A stretch of 6,944 nt of DNA from VBDM01 sp041496705 (GTDB lineage Bacteria > Pseudomonadota > Gammaproteobacteria > Burkholderiales > SG8-39): the NCBI GenBank assembly GCA_041496705.1, contig JBGQFD010000139.1:1-6944 (forward strand). Reading direction: 5' to 3'. The notes beneath the pieces were generated by a model that worked only from the letters and a program-made list of their open reading frames with translations, did not search any database and had not been told where the DNA came from. The position numbers and the translations under genes are program-made. Positions 1 through 6,283 of the stretch are shown here, piece after piece. The number at the start of each line of letters is the position of its first letter. Position 1 is the stretch's first letter.

Positions 1-30
1 AGCGCTGATCTCATCCAGGGCGGGCCGAAC

Positions 31-2034
31 ATGAACGATAGTTTCCTCGCACGCTTCCGGAATTTCTGCCTCACCCTCGGCATTCGCCGTTGGCCGCATG
101 CGCTCCTTGCCGCGGGCGTTATCGGCTTCGCTGGCGCGCCGGCAACCGCGGTCGCGCAGCCCGCCGCGCAGTCCACCGAAAAGTTTCCGAACGAAGTCTG
201 CCTGTCGTGTCACGGAAACGAGGGATTCGCGGTCCCCGGCACAGATGGGAAAACGCGCTCGCTGCATGTGGTCAAGGACCGGTTCGAGCAAAGCGTCCAC
301 GGCAAGCGGTCTTGCGTCGAGTGTCACAAGGATATCACCGACATCCCGCACCAGAAGGGCGTGCGCAGGGTCAGCTGCGTGACCTGCCACGAGGAGTTGT
401 GGGCAACCGCGAAGAAGGAGGGGAAGACCCAGGAGTTCGCGAGGCTGGGCGTGGTCGTGGACCAGATCGAGCGCTACATGAAATCCATCCACGCCCGCCC
501 GAGCAGGGAAGACCAGTCGCGCACGAACGCAACCTGCTACAACTGTCACGACGCCCACTACGTTTATCCGCCGGGAAGCGCGGCGCGGGCTCAATGGCAC
601 CTGGGCATACCGAACGTCTGCGGAAAATGCCATAGCGCACAACGCGACGAGTATGTGGACTCGGTCCACGGCAGGCAGGTCATGGCAGCGGGCAATGCCG
701 CAGCTCCAGTCTGCTCGGATTGCCATACGACCCATGACGTGGACCGGCCGAAACTCGACGCGATCAAGCTCGTCATCACCCGGAACTGCGGAACCTGCCA
801 CTCGGCGAACCTGAAATCCTACGCGAACACCTACCATGGCCAGGTCAGCACTCTGGGCTACGCCTATACCGCGACCTGCTTCGACTGCCACGGCAACCAC
901 GATATCCAGCGGGTGAGCCATCCGCGATCCACCGTGCACCCGAACAACCGCCTGCAAACCTGCCAGAAATGCCACACCGGGGCGACGGCGGGGTTCGTGA
1001 CATTCCAGCCCCACGCGAATACCCACGACTACGCTCGTTATCCGTACATGTGGGTCGTGTCGAAGTTCATGATGGCGCTGATCATGGGGGTGTTCCTCTT
1101 CTTCTGGACGCATTGCGCGCTGTGGTTCTACCGGGAATACAAGGAGCGCAAAGAGGGCAAGGGCCGGCCGCACGTGCTGACTGCCGGAATGCCGCAACTG
1201 AAGGGCAAGCACTACCGGCGCTTCGGGCCGATGTGGAGGCTGGCCCACCTCTTTTTCGCGCTGTCGTTGATGGTGCTTTCGCTCACCGGCATGGCGGCGT
1301 TCTACGCCGAGACTGCCTGGGCCCAATTCGTGGTAAGGGTGCTCGGCGGCCCGCAGGCGGCGGCGATCATCCACCGCGTCGCCGGGGTGACCATACTGGG
1401 GATATTTCTCGCGCACCTCGTCTACTTCATCGTCCGGCTGGCCCCGCAGTGGCGGACCTTCAAGTGGTTCGGGCACACCTCGCTGATACCGAGCTTGCAG
1501 GACCTCAGGGACATGATCGCCATGTTCAAATGGTTCCTCGGCAAAGGGCCGCGGCCGGTGTTCGGCCGGTGGTCTTATTGGCAGAGGTTCGACTACTGGG
1601 CGCCGTTCTGGGGCCTGACGATCGTCGGGGGCAGCGGGCTGATGCTGTGGTTCAAGGAACTGACCGCCGCGGTGTGGCCGGGATGGATCTTCAACATAGC
1701 CATGCTCGCCCACGGGGAGGAGGCGTTCCTCGCCATCGTGTTCCTGTTCACCGTGCACTTCTTCAACGACCATTTCCGGCCGGACAAGTATCCCCCACCG
1801 GATACCTCGATGTTCACCGGCGTGCTGTCCCTGGAGGAATTCGCGCGGGAGCACACTCTGGAATACGAGGAACTGCTGAAAAGCGGCCGGCTCGAAAACT
1901 ACCTGGTGGACGCCCCGTCACCGCAGCTGACCCTCGGCTCGAAGATCTTGGGGATCGTTCTGCTCGCCTTCGGGCTGACGTTGCTCGCCCTCGTGCTGAT
2001 TGGCTTCGCAGGCAGCATGCTTCCGGGCAAGTGA
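31..2034 (+). CDS. CbcL-like inner-membrane quinone oxidoreductase: nine-heme cytochrome c domain fused to cytochrome b
   Basis: A 667-residue fusion protein. Residues about 1-43 form a signal peptide or anchor (basic start with RR, hydrophobic core, AVA-Q cleavage-like site). Nine CxxCH motifs begin at residues 57, 95, 116, 169, 197, 228, 253, 283 and 311; S-V-H-G-like tracts between them may supply distal ligands. Six membrane helices follow at about 343-367, 402-424, 446-468, 522-541, 554-578 and 638-661. The Arg/Lys-rich loops 368-401 and 469-521 fit the cytoplasmic side, which leaves the heme domain periplasmic. Intramembrane H406, H448, H462, H561 and H576 are candidate b-heme ligands; the H561/H576 pair resembles the paired His of the last FdnI/HydC helix. 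Known family: Geobacter CbcL couples a nine-heme c domain to a diheme b domain and oxidises menaquinol. Inferred role: electron exchange between the quinone pool and the periplasm. The frame is open back to base 1 and the ribosome site (AGGG, 17-20) is weak, so an earlier start is possible; ATG at 31 gives a sensible signal peptide. Confidence 0.88.
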   Translation: MNDSFLARFRNFCLTLGIRRWPHALLAAGVIGFAGAPATAVAQPAAQSTEKFPNEVCLSCHGNEGFAVPGTDGKTRSLHVVKDRFEQSVHGKRSCVECHKDITDIPHQKGVRRVSCVTCHEELWATAKKEGKTQEFARLGVVVDQIERYMKSIHARPSREDQSRTNATCYNCHDAHYVYPPGSAARAQWHLGIPNVCGKCHSAQRDEYVDSVHGRQVMAAGNAAAPVCSDCHTTHDVDRPKLDAIKLVITRNCGTCHSANLKSYANTYHGQVSTLGYAYTATCFDCHGNHDIQRVSHPRSTVHPNNRLQTCQKCHTGATAGFVTFQPHANTHDYARYPYMWVVSKFMMALIMGVFLFFWTHCALWFYREYKERKEGKGRPHVLTAGMPQLKGKHYRRFGPMWRLAHLFFALSLMVLSLTGMAAFYAETAWAQFVVRVLGGPQAAAIIHRVAGVTILGIFLAHLVYFIVRLAPQWRTFKWFGHTSLIPSLQDLRDMIAMFKWFLGKGPRPVFGRWSYWQRFDYWAPFWGLTIVGGSGLMLWFKELTAAVWPGWIFNIAMLAHGEEAFLAIVFLFTVHFFNDHFRPDKYPPPDTSMFTGVLSLEEFAREHTLEYEELLKSGRLENYLVDAPSPQLTLGSKILGIVLLAFGLTLLALVLIGFAGSMLPGK

Positions 2035-2048
2035 TCGCGTGACGAGAT

Positions 2049-2069
2049 CGGCGCCGCATCACCGCGCCG
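2049..2069. terminator. Small GC hairpin in the convergent gap (possible weak terminator)
   Basis: The 38-base gap between the converging genes contains a perfect 6-bp inverted repeat, CGGCGC (2049-2054) and GCGCCG (2064-2069), with a 9-base loop. Neither side is followed by a run of T, so intrinsic termination would be weak. Its position between two stop codons is the main reason to list it. Confidence 0.25.
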
Positions 2070-2072
2070 CTG

Positions 2073-2387
2073 CTACTTGCGGAGCGTCAGGATCCACCGG
2101 GCAATCAGATTCAGGTCCTTGTCGCTCGTCTTCTTGAGCGAGTTCTCGTGGACGGGCTTCGACTTGACCGAGGCAGCGAGGTCGGCGGCGCTCTTGCCCT
2201 TGAACTTCGCGGCGCTGTCCTGCAATGCGGGCCCGACTTTCTTCTTGTCGATATCGTGGCAATTCAAACATCCGCGCTCCTTCGCCTCCGATTTCGCCTG
2301 CTCGGCATCGACTTTCTGGGCAACCGCGGTGGCGTGGAACACGACGGCGAGGATTCCTGCTGCTATTGGGATGACAGCGCGCTGCAT
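2073..2387 (-). CDS. Exported monoheme class I cytochrome c without methionine in the predicted mature protein
   Basis: A 104-residue protein. Residues 1 to about 24 are a signal peptide (MQRAV start, hydrophobic core, ATAVAQ near the cleavage site). One c-heme motif, CLNCH, is followed by a V-G-P-A-L segment and a terminal helix (L-I-A-R-W-I-L-T-L), the usual layout of small cytochromes c551/c552. The region that normally carries the Met ligand reads KPVHENSL, and no Met occurs after the signal peptide, so His may be the sixth ligand. The start at 2387 is preferred over an in-frame ATG at 2447 because AAGGAG lies five bases upstream and the signal peptide then begins at residue 1. Likely role (inference): soluble periplasmic shuttle between the CbcL-like protein and the decaheme cytochrome, analogous in position to MtoD of iron oxidisers. 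The gene is divergent from the decaheme gene and probably shares its operator. Confidence 0.85.
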   Translation of the reverse strand: MQRAVIPIAAGILAVVFHATAVAQKVDAEQAKSEAKERGCLNCHDIDKKKVGPALQDSAAKFKGKSAADLAASVKSKPVHENSLKKTSDKDLNLIARWILTLRK

Positions 2388-2392
2388 GCTTG

Positions 2393-2398
2393 CTCCTT
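2393..2398 (-). promoter_or_regulatory. Ribosome binding site of the monoheme cytochrome gene
   Basis: On the minus strand AAGGAG lies five bases before the ATG at 2387. It decides the start: the longer in-frame alternative at 2447 has no comparable site and would add 20 residues in front of the signal peptide. Confidence 0.8.
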
Positions 2399-2464
2399 GT
2401 GTTGAACGACAAATCAGGGCAGGACTCGCGACCGAAGCCTTCCGCAAATCCCTTTGTCCCGGCT

Positions 2465-2470
2465 AGTATT
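2465..2470 (-). promoter_or_regulatory. Predicted -10 hexamer for the monoheme cytochrome gene
   Basis: The minus strand reads AATACT (four of six matches to TATAAT). Its centre is 31 bases from the centre of the FNR/ANR-like box, close to the spacing of a class II activated promoter. Transcription would start near 2458, giving a leader of about 70 bases before the ATG at 2387. Confidence 0.4.
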
Positions 2471-2489
2471 CCGGCCCTTTGGCGGCCGG
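2471..2489. repeat. Inverted repeat CCGGCC-N7-GGCCGG beside the operator
   Basis: CCGGCC (2471-2476) and GGCCGG (2484-2489) form a perfect 6-bp inverted repeat around a 7-base spacer, between the FNR/ANR-like box and the minus-strand -10 hexamer. It may be a second operator or chance in GC-rich DNA. There is no T run, so it is not read as a terminator. Confidence 0.3.
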
Positions 2490-2491
2490 GT

Positions 2492-2505
2492 TTGACATAG
2501 ATCAA
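2492..2505. promoter_or_regulatory. FNR/ANR-type operator, TTGAC-ATAG-ATCAA
   Basis: TTGACATAGATCAA matches the FNR consensus TTGAT-N4-ATCAA at nine of ten defined bases, and TTGAC half sites are accepted in ANR boxes. It sits in the divergent intergenic region between the monoheme cytochrome and the decaheme conduit operon. Its centre (2498.5) is 31 bases from a -10-like hexamer on each side, so one dimer could activate both promoters as a class II site under low oxygen. A related Crp/Fnr-family regulator (for example DNR/NnrR-like) could bind the same sequence. Confidence 0.65.
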
Positions 2506-2526
2506 AAGCGCCCCGGTCAATGTTGC

Positions 2527-2532
2527 TATACA
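2527..2532 (+). promoter_or_regulatory. Predicted -10 hexamer for the decaheme cytochrome/barrel operon
   Basis: TATACA (four of six matches to TATAAT) has its centre 31 bases downstream of the FNR/ANR-like box centre. Transcription would start near 2539-2540, placing the box close to -41.5. No good -35 hexamer stands 17 bases upstream, as expected for an activator-dependent promoter. A TACGAT at 2533-2538 is a weaker alternative. Confidence 0.45.
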
Positions 2533-2539
2533 TACGATA

Positions 2540-2800
2540 AGAACGAGGGCTTAGCTAGTCGTTTGCGTGTCCCGAACGGGGGCGCGCGGGGAACCAAAGG
2601 TGTCAATCGGGCCGACGGCGAATGGAGTCGGCGTTGCGAGTTGCCTCACGAAAGACGGCGCAGGTGAGACGAAGAAGAAGAATCGGCACGATGGACCATG
2701 CTACGAGATCGGTCGGGCAACGACGGTGCACACAGGCCGTCGCCGTGCGGTATCCGCGTAACCTTCAGCTCCAAAATCAACAGCAGCAAACCTCGATCTG
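2540..2800 (+). other. Long untranslated leader of the conduit operon
   Basis: From the predicted transcription start to the ribosome site there are about 260 bases without a credible gene. Short inverted repeats occur: GCCGAC/GTCGGC (2611-2616 and 2627-2632), CTCAC/GTGAG (2645-2649 and 2664-2668) and CGACGG/CCGTCG (2721-2726 and 2737-2742). I could not match the region to a riboswitch class I know, including the cyclic dinucleotide GEMM type. It could hold a regulatory leader, or the true start site may lie nearer the gene. Confidence 0.35.
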
Positions 2801-2805
2801 GGAGG
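2801..2805 (+). promoter_or_regulatory. Ribosome binding site deciding the GTG start of the decaheme gene
   Basis: GGAGG lies seven bases before GTG at 2813. The GTG opens directly onto a Lys-Arg signal peptide (MKRTTLL), whereas no ATG nearby gives a complete signal sequence, so the rare start codon is well supported. Confidence 0.85.
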
Positions 2806-2812
2806 TATCCCC

Positions 2813-3799
2813 GTGAAGCGAACGACCTTACTTAGTCTGCTCAGCAGCGTGTGCGCGATGTCGATCGCGCTTGCCGGAGTATTTGCCAGCCCTGCGCTGG
2901 CGCAGAATCCCCCCGGCCCCGAAGTCTGCGCGGCCTGCCATGCGGCACAGGCGGAGAGCTTCGCCGACTCGGTGCACGGCCAAAAGGGGCATCCGCGCAG
3001 TCCGGCGAACGCCGGCGGGTGCGTCGTGTGCCACGGCGACGGCACCGAGCACGTCAAGGCCGGCGGCGGCAGGGGCGTCGGCGGGATCATCAACCCCAGC
3101 CCACGCAACAAGTCGATGCCCGCCGAGGAGAAGAGCAAGATCTGCCTGAGTTGCCACAGCACCGATCGGCACCTCGCTTTTTGGGACGCGGGCCAGCACA
3201 AGAAGAATGACGTGACCTGCAGCAATTGCCATAACCCCCACACGGATCGGTCGCTGAACAACGACAAGATGCTCAGGGTCGACACGCCCGCGGCCACCCC
3301 GTACCGGACCACGGTGCGGCAACTCGCGTACGAGACTTGCGTCGCCTGCCACAGGGAGCAGCGTGCGCAGATCCTCAAGCCCTCGCACCACCCGATCGTC
3401 GAGGGCAAGGTGCAGTGCCACGACTGCCATGAGCCGCACGGCGCGATGACGCCGGTCATGCTCAGGGCCGAGTCCTACCGGGATCTGTGTCTGACCTGCC
3501 ATACCGACAAGCGCGGCCCGTGGATCTGGGAGCACCGGCCGGCGGCGGAAAACTGCGCCATCTGCCACACGCCGCACGGCTCGTCGCATAACCGGCTGCT
3601 CGCCCAAAAACCGCCGGCGCTGTGCGCGGACTGCCATCAGGGCGGCCACACGCACGGCATCTATGACGGGAGAGGAACCATACCCGGGCAAAACCCGGGG
3701 AACATCCGGATCGAAAACAGCGGTTGCATCAACTGCCATCGCCAGATCCACGGCAGCAACGCCCCGGCGTCGGCATTTGGTCGATTCTTCCTTAGGTAG
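2813..3799 (+). CDS. mtrA: MtrA/MtoA/PioA (DmsE-family) periplasmic decaheme cytochrome c
   Basis: A 328-residue exported cytochrome with a signal peptide (residues 1-30, cleavage near ALA-Q) and exactly ten CxxCH motifs, beginning at residues 39, 70, 111, 136, 176, 202, 226, 248, 271 and 305. Length, heme number and the ending (INCH-RQIHGSN then GRFFLR) fit the MtrA/DmsE family; Shewanella MtrA is of nearly the same size, and the long N-terminal extension of PioA is absent. In the family this protein lies inside the MtrB barrel and conducts electrons across the outer membrane. The next gene, 11 bases on, encodes that barrel, which supports the call strongly. Whether the pair reduces external acceptors (Mtr, DmsEF) or oxidises Fe(II) (Mto, Pio) is not decided by the sequence, so the symbol is given at family level only. 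Expression probably starts at the FNR/ANR-associated promoter near 2540. Confidence 0.93.
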   Translation: MKRTTLLSLLSSVCAMSIALAGVFASPALAQNPPGPEVCAACHAAQAESFADSVHGQKGHPRSPANAGGCVVCHGDGTEHVKAGGGRGVGGIINPSPRNKSMPAEEKSKICLSCHSTDRHLAFWDAGQHKKNDVTCSNCHNPHTDRSLNNDKMLRVDTPAATPYRTTVRQLAYETCVACHREQRAQILKPSHHPIVEGKVQCHDCHEPHGAMTPVMLRAESYRDLCLTCHTDKRGPWIWEHRPAAENCAICHTPHGSSHNRLLAQKPPALCADCHQGGHTHGIYDGRGTIPGQNPGNIRIENSGCINCHRQIHGSNAPASAFGRFFLR

Positions 3800-3804
3800 A
3801 AGGG
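3800..3804 (+). promoter_or_regulatory. Ribosome binding site of the barrel gene
   Basis: AAGGG occupies the first bases after the stop codon of the decaheme gene, six bases before ATG at 3811. The 11-base gap suggests one transcript and probable translational coupling, matching one cytochrome to one barrel. Confidence 0.7.
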
Positions 3805-3810
3805 AACAAC

Positions 3811-6153
3811 ATGAACAGGAAACTCATACCTTTCCTCGTAGGTTCTCTGCTTGCGGCCACCGCTGCTGCGGCCGCAGACGACGAATTCACCTTGAGCGGG
3901 AGCGTCAGCATAGGCGCGCGCGGCACCAGCCGGGAAGGCGGTACCCGTAACGGAGCGAACGCCACGTCCGCGACCACCACGGCGCCGTTCACCGGTCCCC
4001 GCGACGAAGCCAAGCTCAATGAATACCGGGACGTGAGCGGCGGCGCGATCGGCAACATCGACCTCCAGGGCAGGAGCAGCCAGGACTATGTGCGCTTCTT
4101 CGGCGAGAATATCGGCCGCGACGATGAGTTCCTGAATCTGCGCGGCGGTCAGTACGGCGAATTCAAGTACCAGCTGTACCAGGACAAGATGCCGCACAAC
4201 CTGTCGTGGAACGCGCTGACGCCGCTCAGCGGGACCGGCGGAACGCTTTTGACCGGCCCCGGCGGCGTTTATCCCAGTACACCCGGCACCAACGCCCAGC
4301 TCGAGAATTCGGCGAACTGGAAGGCATTCGATTACAAGCTGCAGCGGAACACTTACGCCGGTAATTTCGAGTTCACGGCCAATTCGCCGTGGCACGTCCG
4401 CGTCGATTACGTTGAAAACCAGATGGAGGGCGTGCGGCCGCAGAGCAGTCGGCTCGGCACCGGTTCGGGCAACGGCATGATCGAGTTCGGCGTACCGGTC
4501 GATTACAAGACCAAAACGTACTCCCTGGACACCGGATACTCGACCAAGGAAGGCAGCTGGCGCTTCAGCGTGCTCGACAGCAAGTTCACCAACGGCAACC
4601 CCCTGATGCAATGGACCAACTTCTACATGCAGAACGCGCTCGACACCAACCTGCTGCCTCCCGACAACGACCTGAAGAGGGTGAGCTTCAATGGCATGCT
4701 GAGGCAATTGCCGCTGGATTCGACGCTGGCGGTGCGCTTCACCTGGAGCAAGCAGACCAACAACTTTGGCGTGACCTCTGGCGGTCTCATGCCGACCTCG
4801 AGCGCGTCACCGCCGCCGGTCGGCGGGGTCGGAACGCTCGTCACGACGCCGAGCTCCGGTACCTTTAACGGCGATACCGAGACCAGGACTGCATCCCTTT
4901 CGTACACCTCCGCCTGGGGCGGAGGAGTGGACAGCAGGATCTACTGGAACTACTACGACACGCTGAACAATTCGACCGTGGTTACCTACGCTCAGGGTTT
5001 CCTCGGAACGGGCCCCTGCCCGGGGGCGAGTTTCGCATCAACTTCCACGGCGACACAGTTTTGTATCGGCCCCTATCCCAATTCGCTGCTTTCGTACAAC
5101 AAGCAGGACTACGGCATCGATGTGGGGTGGCGCATCAACCGGGGAAACAAGGTTTCGGGCGGCGCGAACTTGCTCGAGGTCGATCGCGAAGGCCGGGAAG
5201 ACGCAGAATTGACCAAGGAGAGCAAGTTCTGGCTCGAATACAAGAACAGCATGCTGGAAAGCCTGAGCGGGCGGCTCAAATACCAGTTCTTGCGTCGCCG
5301 CTCCGACCTGAATCCGGCATTTCCTCCCGGCACGAGCCCCTTCTTGAACAATACCGGAGCCCCCAATACCGGATTCACGCCGGCCCAGGTGCCGTACTAC
5401 TACCGTGCCTACGACGTCTCGAACAACGACCAGAACCAGATCAAGCTGGTGCTCGACTGGACGCCGATGCCCTTGCTCGACACGGGCTTCGAGCTCGGGC
5501 TGAAGAAAACCGACTACAAGGCGCTCTACTACGGCCGGACCGACGACCTGCGCCAGGAGTACAACGTGACGGTTTCATTCGGCAATCCCAAGCAGTTCCG
5601 GATCACCGGCTTGGCGAACTACGAGATCGTCGAATTTAATCAGGCGTATCGCAACATTGCGGCGGGCCAAAGCCCGACTCCCGGCGGGACGCAGACTACC
5701 ACTACCTTCGATTGGGGTACCAAGAACACGCAGACGAATCGTCTGTTCGGTCTCATCGCGGACTGGCCGGTGATCGAGCGCCTGGCGCTGAAGGGTTCCT
5801 ACACCTGGACGAAGACCGGCGGCGGCGTGGACTTTACGAGCGGTTCGCCTTTCACGCCGGCTGGTCAGGGGAACTACAACGGCGGGCCTCTCGTAAACTA
5901 CGTGACCGACAATACCAAGAAGCAGACGCTCAATCTGAAGGGCGACTACAAGTTCGACAAGCGCTGGAGCGCCACGCTCGGCTACGTGCACGAGAAGTAC
6001 GATTACGCGGACGACCAGATGCGCAGCTACCAGAGCTACTACCCGTATTACCAGAATCTGGGCGGGACGAATCTTTCCTGGTTTTCGGGCGCTTTCGCCA
6101 ACCCCAGCTACAAGCTGGATGTGTATTACGTGATGGGAACCTACAAGTTCTAG
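3811..6153 (+). CDS. mtrB: MtrB/PioB-family outer-membrane beta-barrel, partner of the decaheme cytochrome
   Basis: A 780-residue outer-membrane protein. Residues 1 to about 22 are a signal peptide (MNRKL, then an Ala-rich end). The rest is made of alternating polar and aromatic strands with Gly/Asn/Thr-rich loops, and the last residues, VMGTYKF, end in Phe as expected for a barrel insertion signal. Family hallmarks are visible: the D-K-M-P-H-N-L-S-W-N-A-L-T-P stretch near residues 126-139, the S-K-F-T-N-G-N-P segment near 257-264, and L-L-P-P-D-N near 280-285. The barrel sheathes the decaheme cytochrome and forms the outer-membrane electron conduit. It is longer than Shewanella MtrB (about 700 residues), apparently because of long loops. 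The N-terminal CxxC pair of Shewanella MtrB is missing; the only cysteines are C403 and C418, in one presumed loop, which could form a disulfide. A terminator follows directly, so no surface cytochrome gene is cotranscribed downstream. Confidence 0.92.
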   Translation: MNRKLIPFLVGSLLAATAAAAADDEFTLSGSVSIGARGTSREGGTRNGANATSATTTAPFTGPRDEAKLNEYRDVSGGAIGNIDLQGRSSQDYVRFFGENIGRDDEFLNLRGGQYGEFKYQLYQDKMPHNLSWNALTPLSGTGGTLLTGPGGVYPSTPGTNAQLENSANWKAFDYKLQRNTYAGNFEFTANSPWHVRVDYVENQMEGVRPQSSRLGTGSGNGMIEFGVPVDYKTKTYSLDTGYSTKEGSWRFSVLDSKFTNGNPLMQWTNFYMQNALDTNLLPPDNDLKRVSFNGMLRQLPLDSTLAVRFTWSKQTNNFGVTSGGLMPTSSASPPPVGGVGTLVTTPSSGTFNGDTETRTASLSYTSAWGGGVDSRIYWNYYDTLNNSTVVTYAQGFLGTGPCPGASFASTSTATQFCIGPYPNSLLSYNKQDYGIDVGWRINRGNKVSGGANLLEVDREGREDAELTKESKFWLEYKNSMLESLSGRLKYQFLRRRSDLNPAFPPGTSPFLNNTGAPNTGFTPAQVPYYYRAYDVSNNDQNQIKLVLDWTPMPLLDTGFELGLKKTDYKALYYGRTDDLRQEYNVTVSFGNPKQFRITGLANYEIVEFNQAYRNIAAGQSPTPGGTQTTTTFDWGTKNTQTNRLFGLIADWPVIERLALKGSYTWTKTGGGVDFTSGSPFTPAGQGNYNGGPLVNYVTDNTKKQTLNLKGDYKFDKRWSATLGYVHEKYDYADDQMRSYQSYYPYYQNLGGTNLSWFSGAFANPSYKLDVYYVMGTYKF

Positions 6154-6166
6154 GCCAGGCGGCTGC

Positions 6167-6207
6167 AAGCGGCGCGGCGGATGATTTCCGCCGCGCCGTT
6201 TCTCTTT
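6167..6207 (+). terminator. Strong intrinsic terminator after the barrel gene
   Basis: A 14-bp stem pairs 6167-6180 with 6188-6201 (one G-U pair, core GGCGCGGCGG/CCGCCGCGCC) around a 7-base loop, ATGATTT. It is followed by a pyrimidine tract, TTTCTCTTT (6199-6207). It lies 13 bases after the stop codon. The opposite strand lacks a clear U tract, so it works best for the plus-strand operon, though it may also block read-through from the converging ccmI transcript. Confidence 0.8.
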
Positions 6208-6283
6208 CGGGACCCTAGCTGCTCGGGCGGAGTCGGTTAGCCAGGACTGGCTTCATCCCCGGGATCGGTTTTTCCCGAGTCCC

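Noticed and set aside
1..8. End of an upstream gene at TGA 6-8
   Set aside because: A stop codon is present in another frame and would give a plausible 22-base gap to the ATG at 31, but two codons are too little to support a gene.
969..2042. Second-frame open frame (357 residues) within the fusion gene
   Set aside because: Its Arg/Pro/Gly/Ala-rich translation is typical of a shifted frame in GC-rich DNA; the overlapping frame has nine heme motifs and clear membrane helices.
2073..2447. Longer version of the monoheme cytochrome starting at 2447
   Set aside because: No ribosome site precedes that ATG, and the extra 20 residues would displace the signal peptide; the start at 2387 has AAGGAG five bases upstream.
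2492..2497. TTGACA as a -35 promoter element
   Set aside because: The nearest -10-like hexamer, TATACA, is 29 bases downstream, far beyond the usual 16-18 base spacer; the sequence is better explained as the left half of the FNR/ANR-like palindrome.
2540..2812. GEMM-type (cyclic di-GMP or cGAMP) riboswitch in the leader
   Set aside because: Considered because such riboswitches precede cytochrome genes in Geobacter, but the conserved GEMM core segments could not be found by eye.
2828..3751. Antisense open frame (307 residues) opposite the decaheme cytochrome gene
   Set aside because: Shadow frame with low-complexity Ala/Val/Arg composition and no ribosome site; the plus strand encodes ten CxxCH motifs.
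3661..4707. Long antisense open frame (348 residues) opposite the decaheme and barrel genes
   Set aside because: It is a GC-rich shadow frame with no recognisable domain, overlapping two strongly supported genes across their junction.
6239..6252. AGCCAGGACTGGCT inverted repeat as a terminator for ccmI
   Set aside because: The stem is only five pairs with a four-base loop and no T run follows on either strand.
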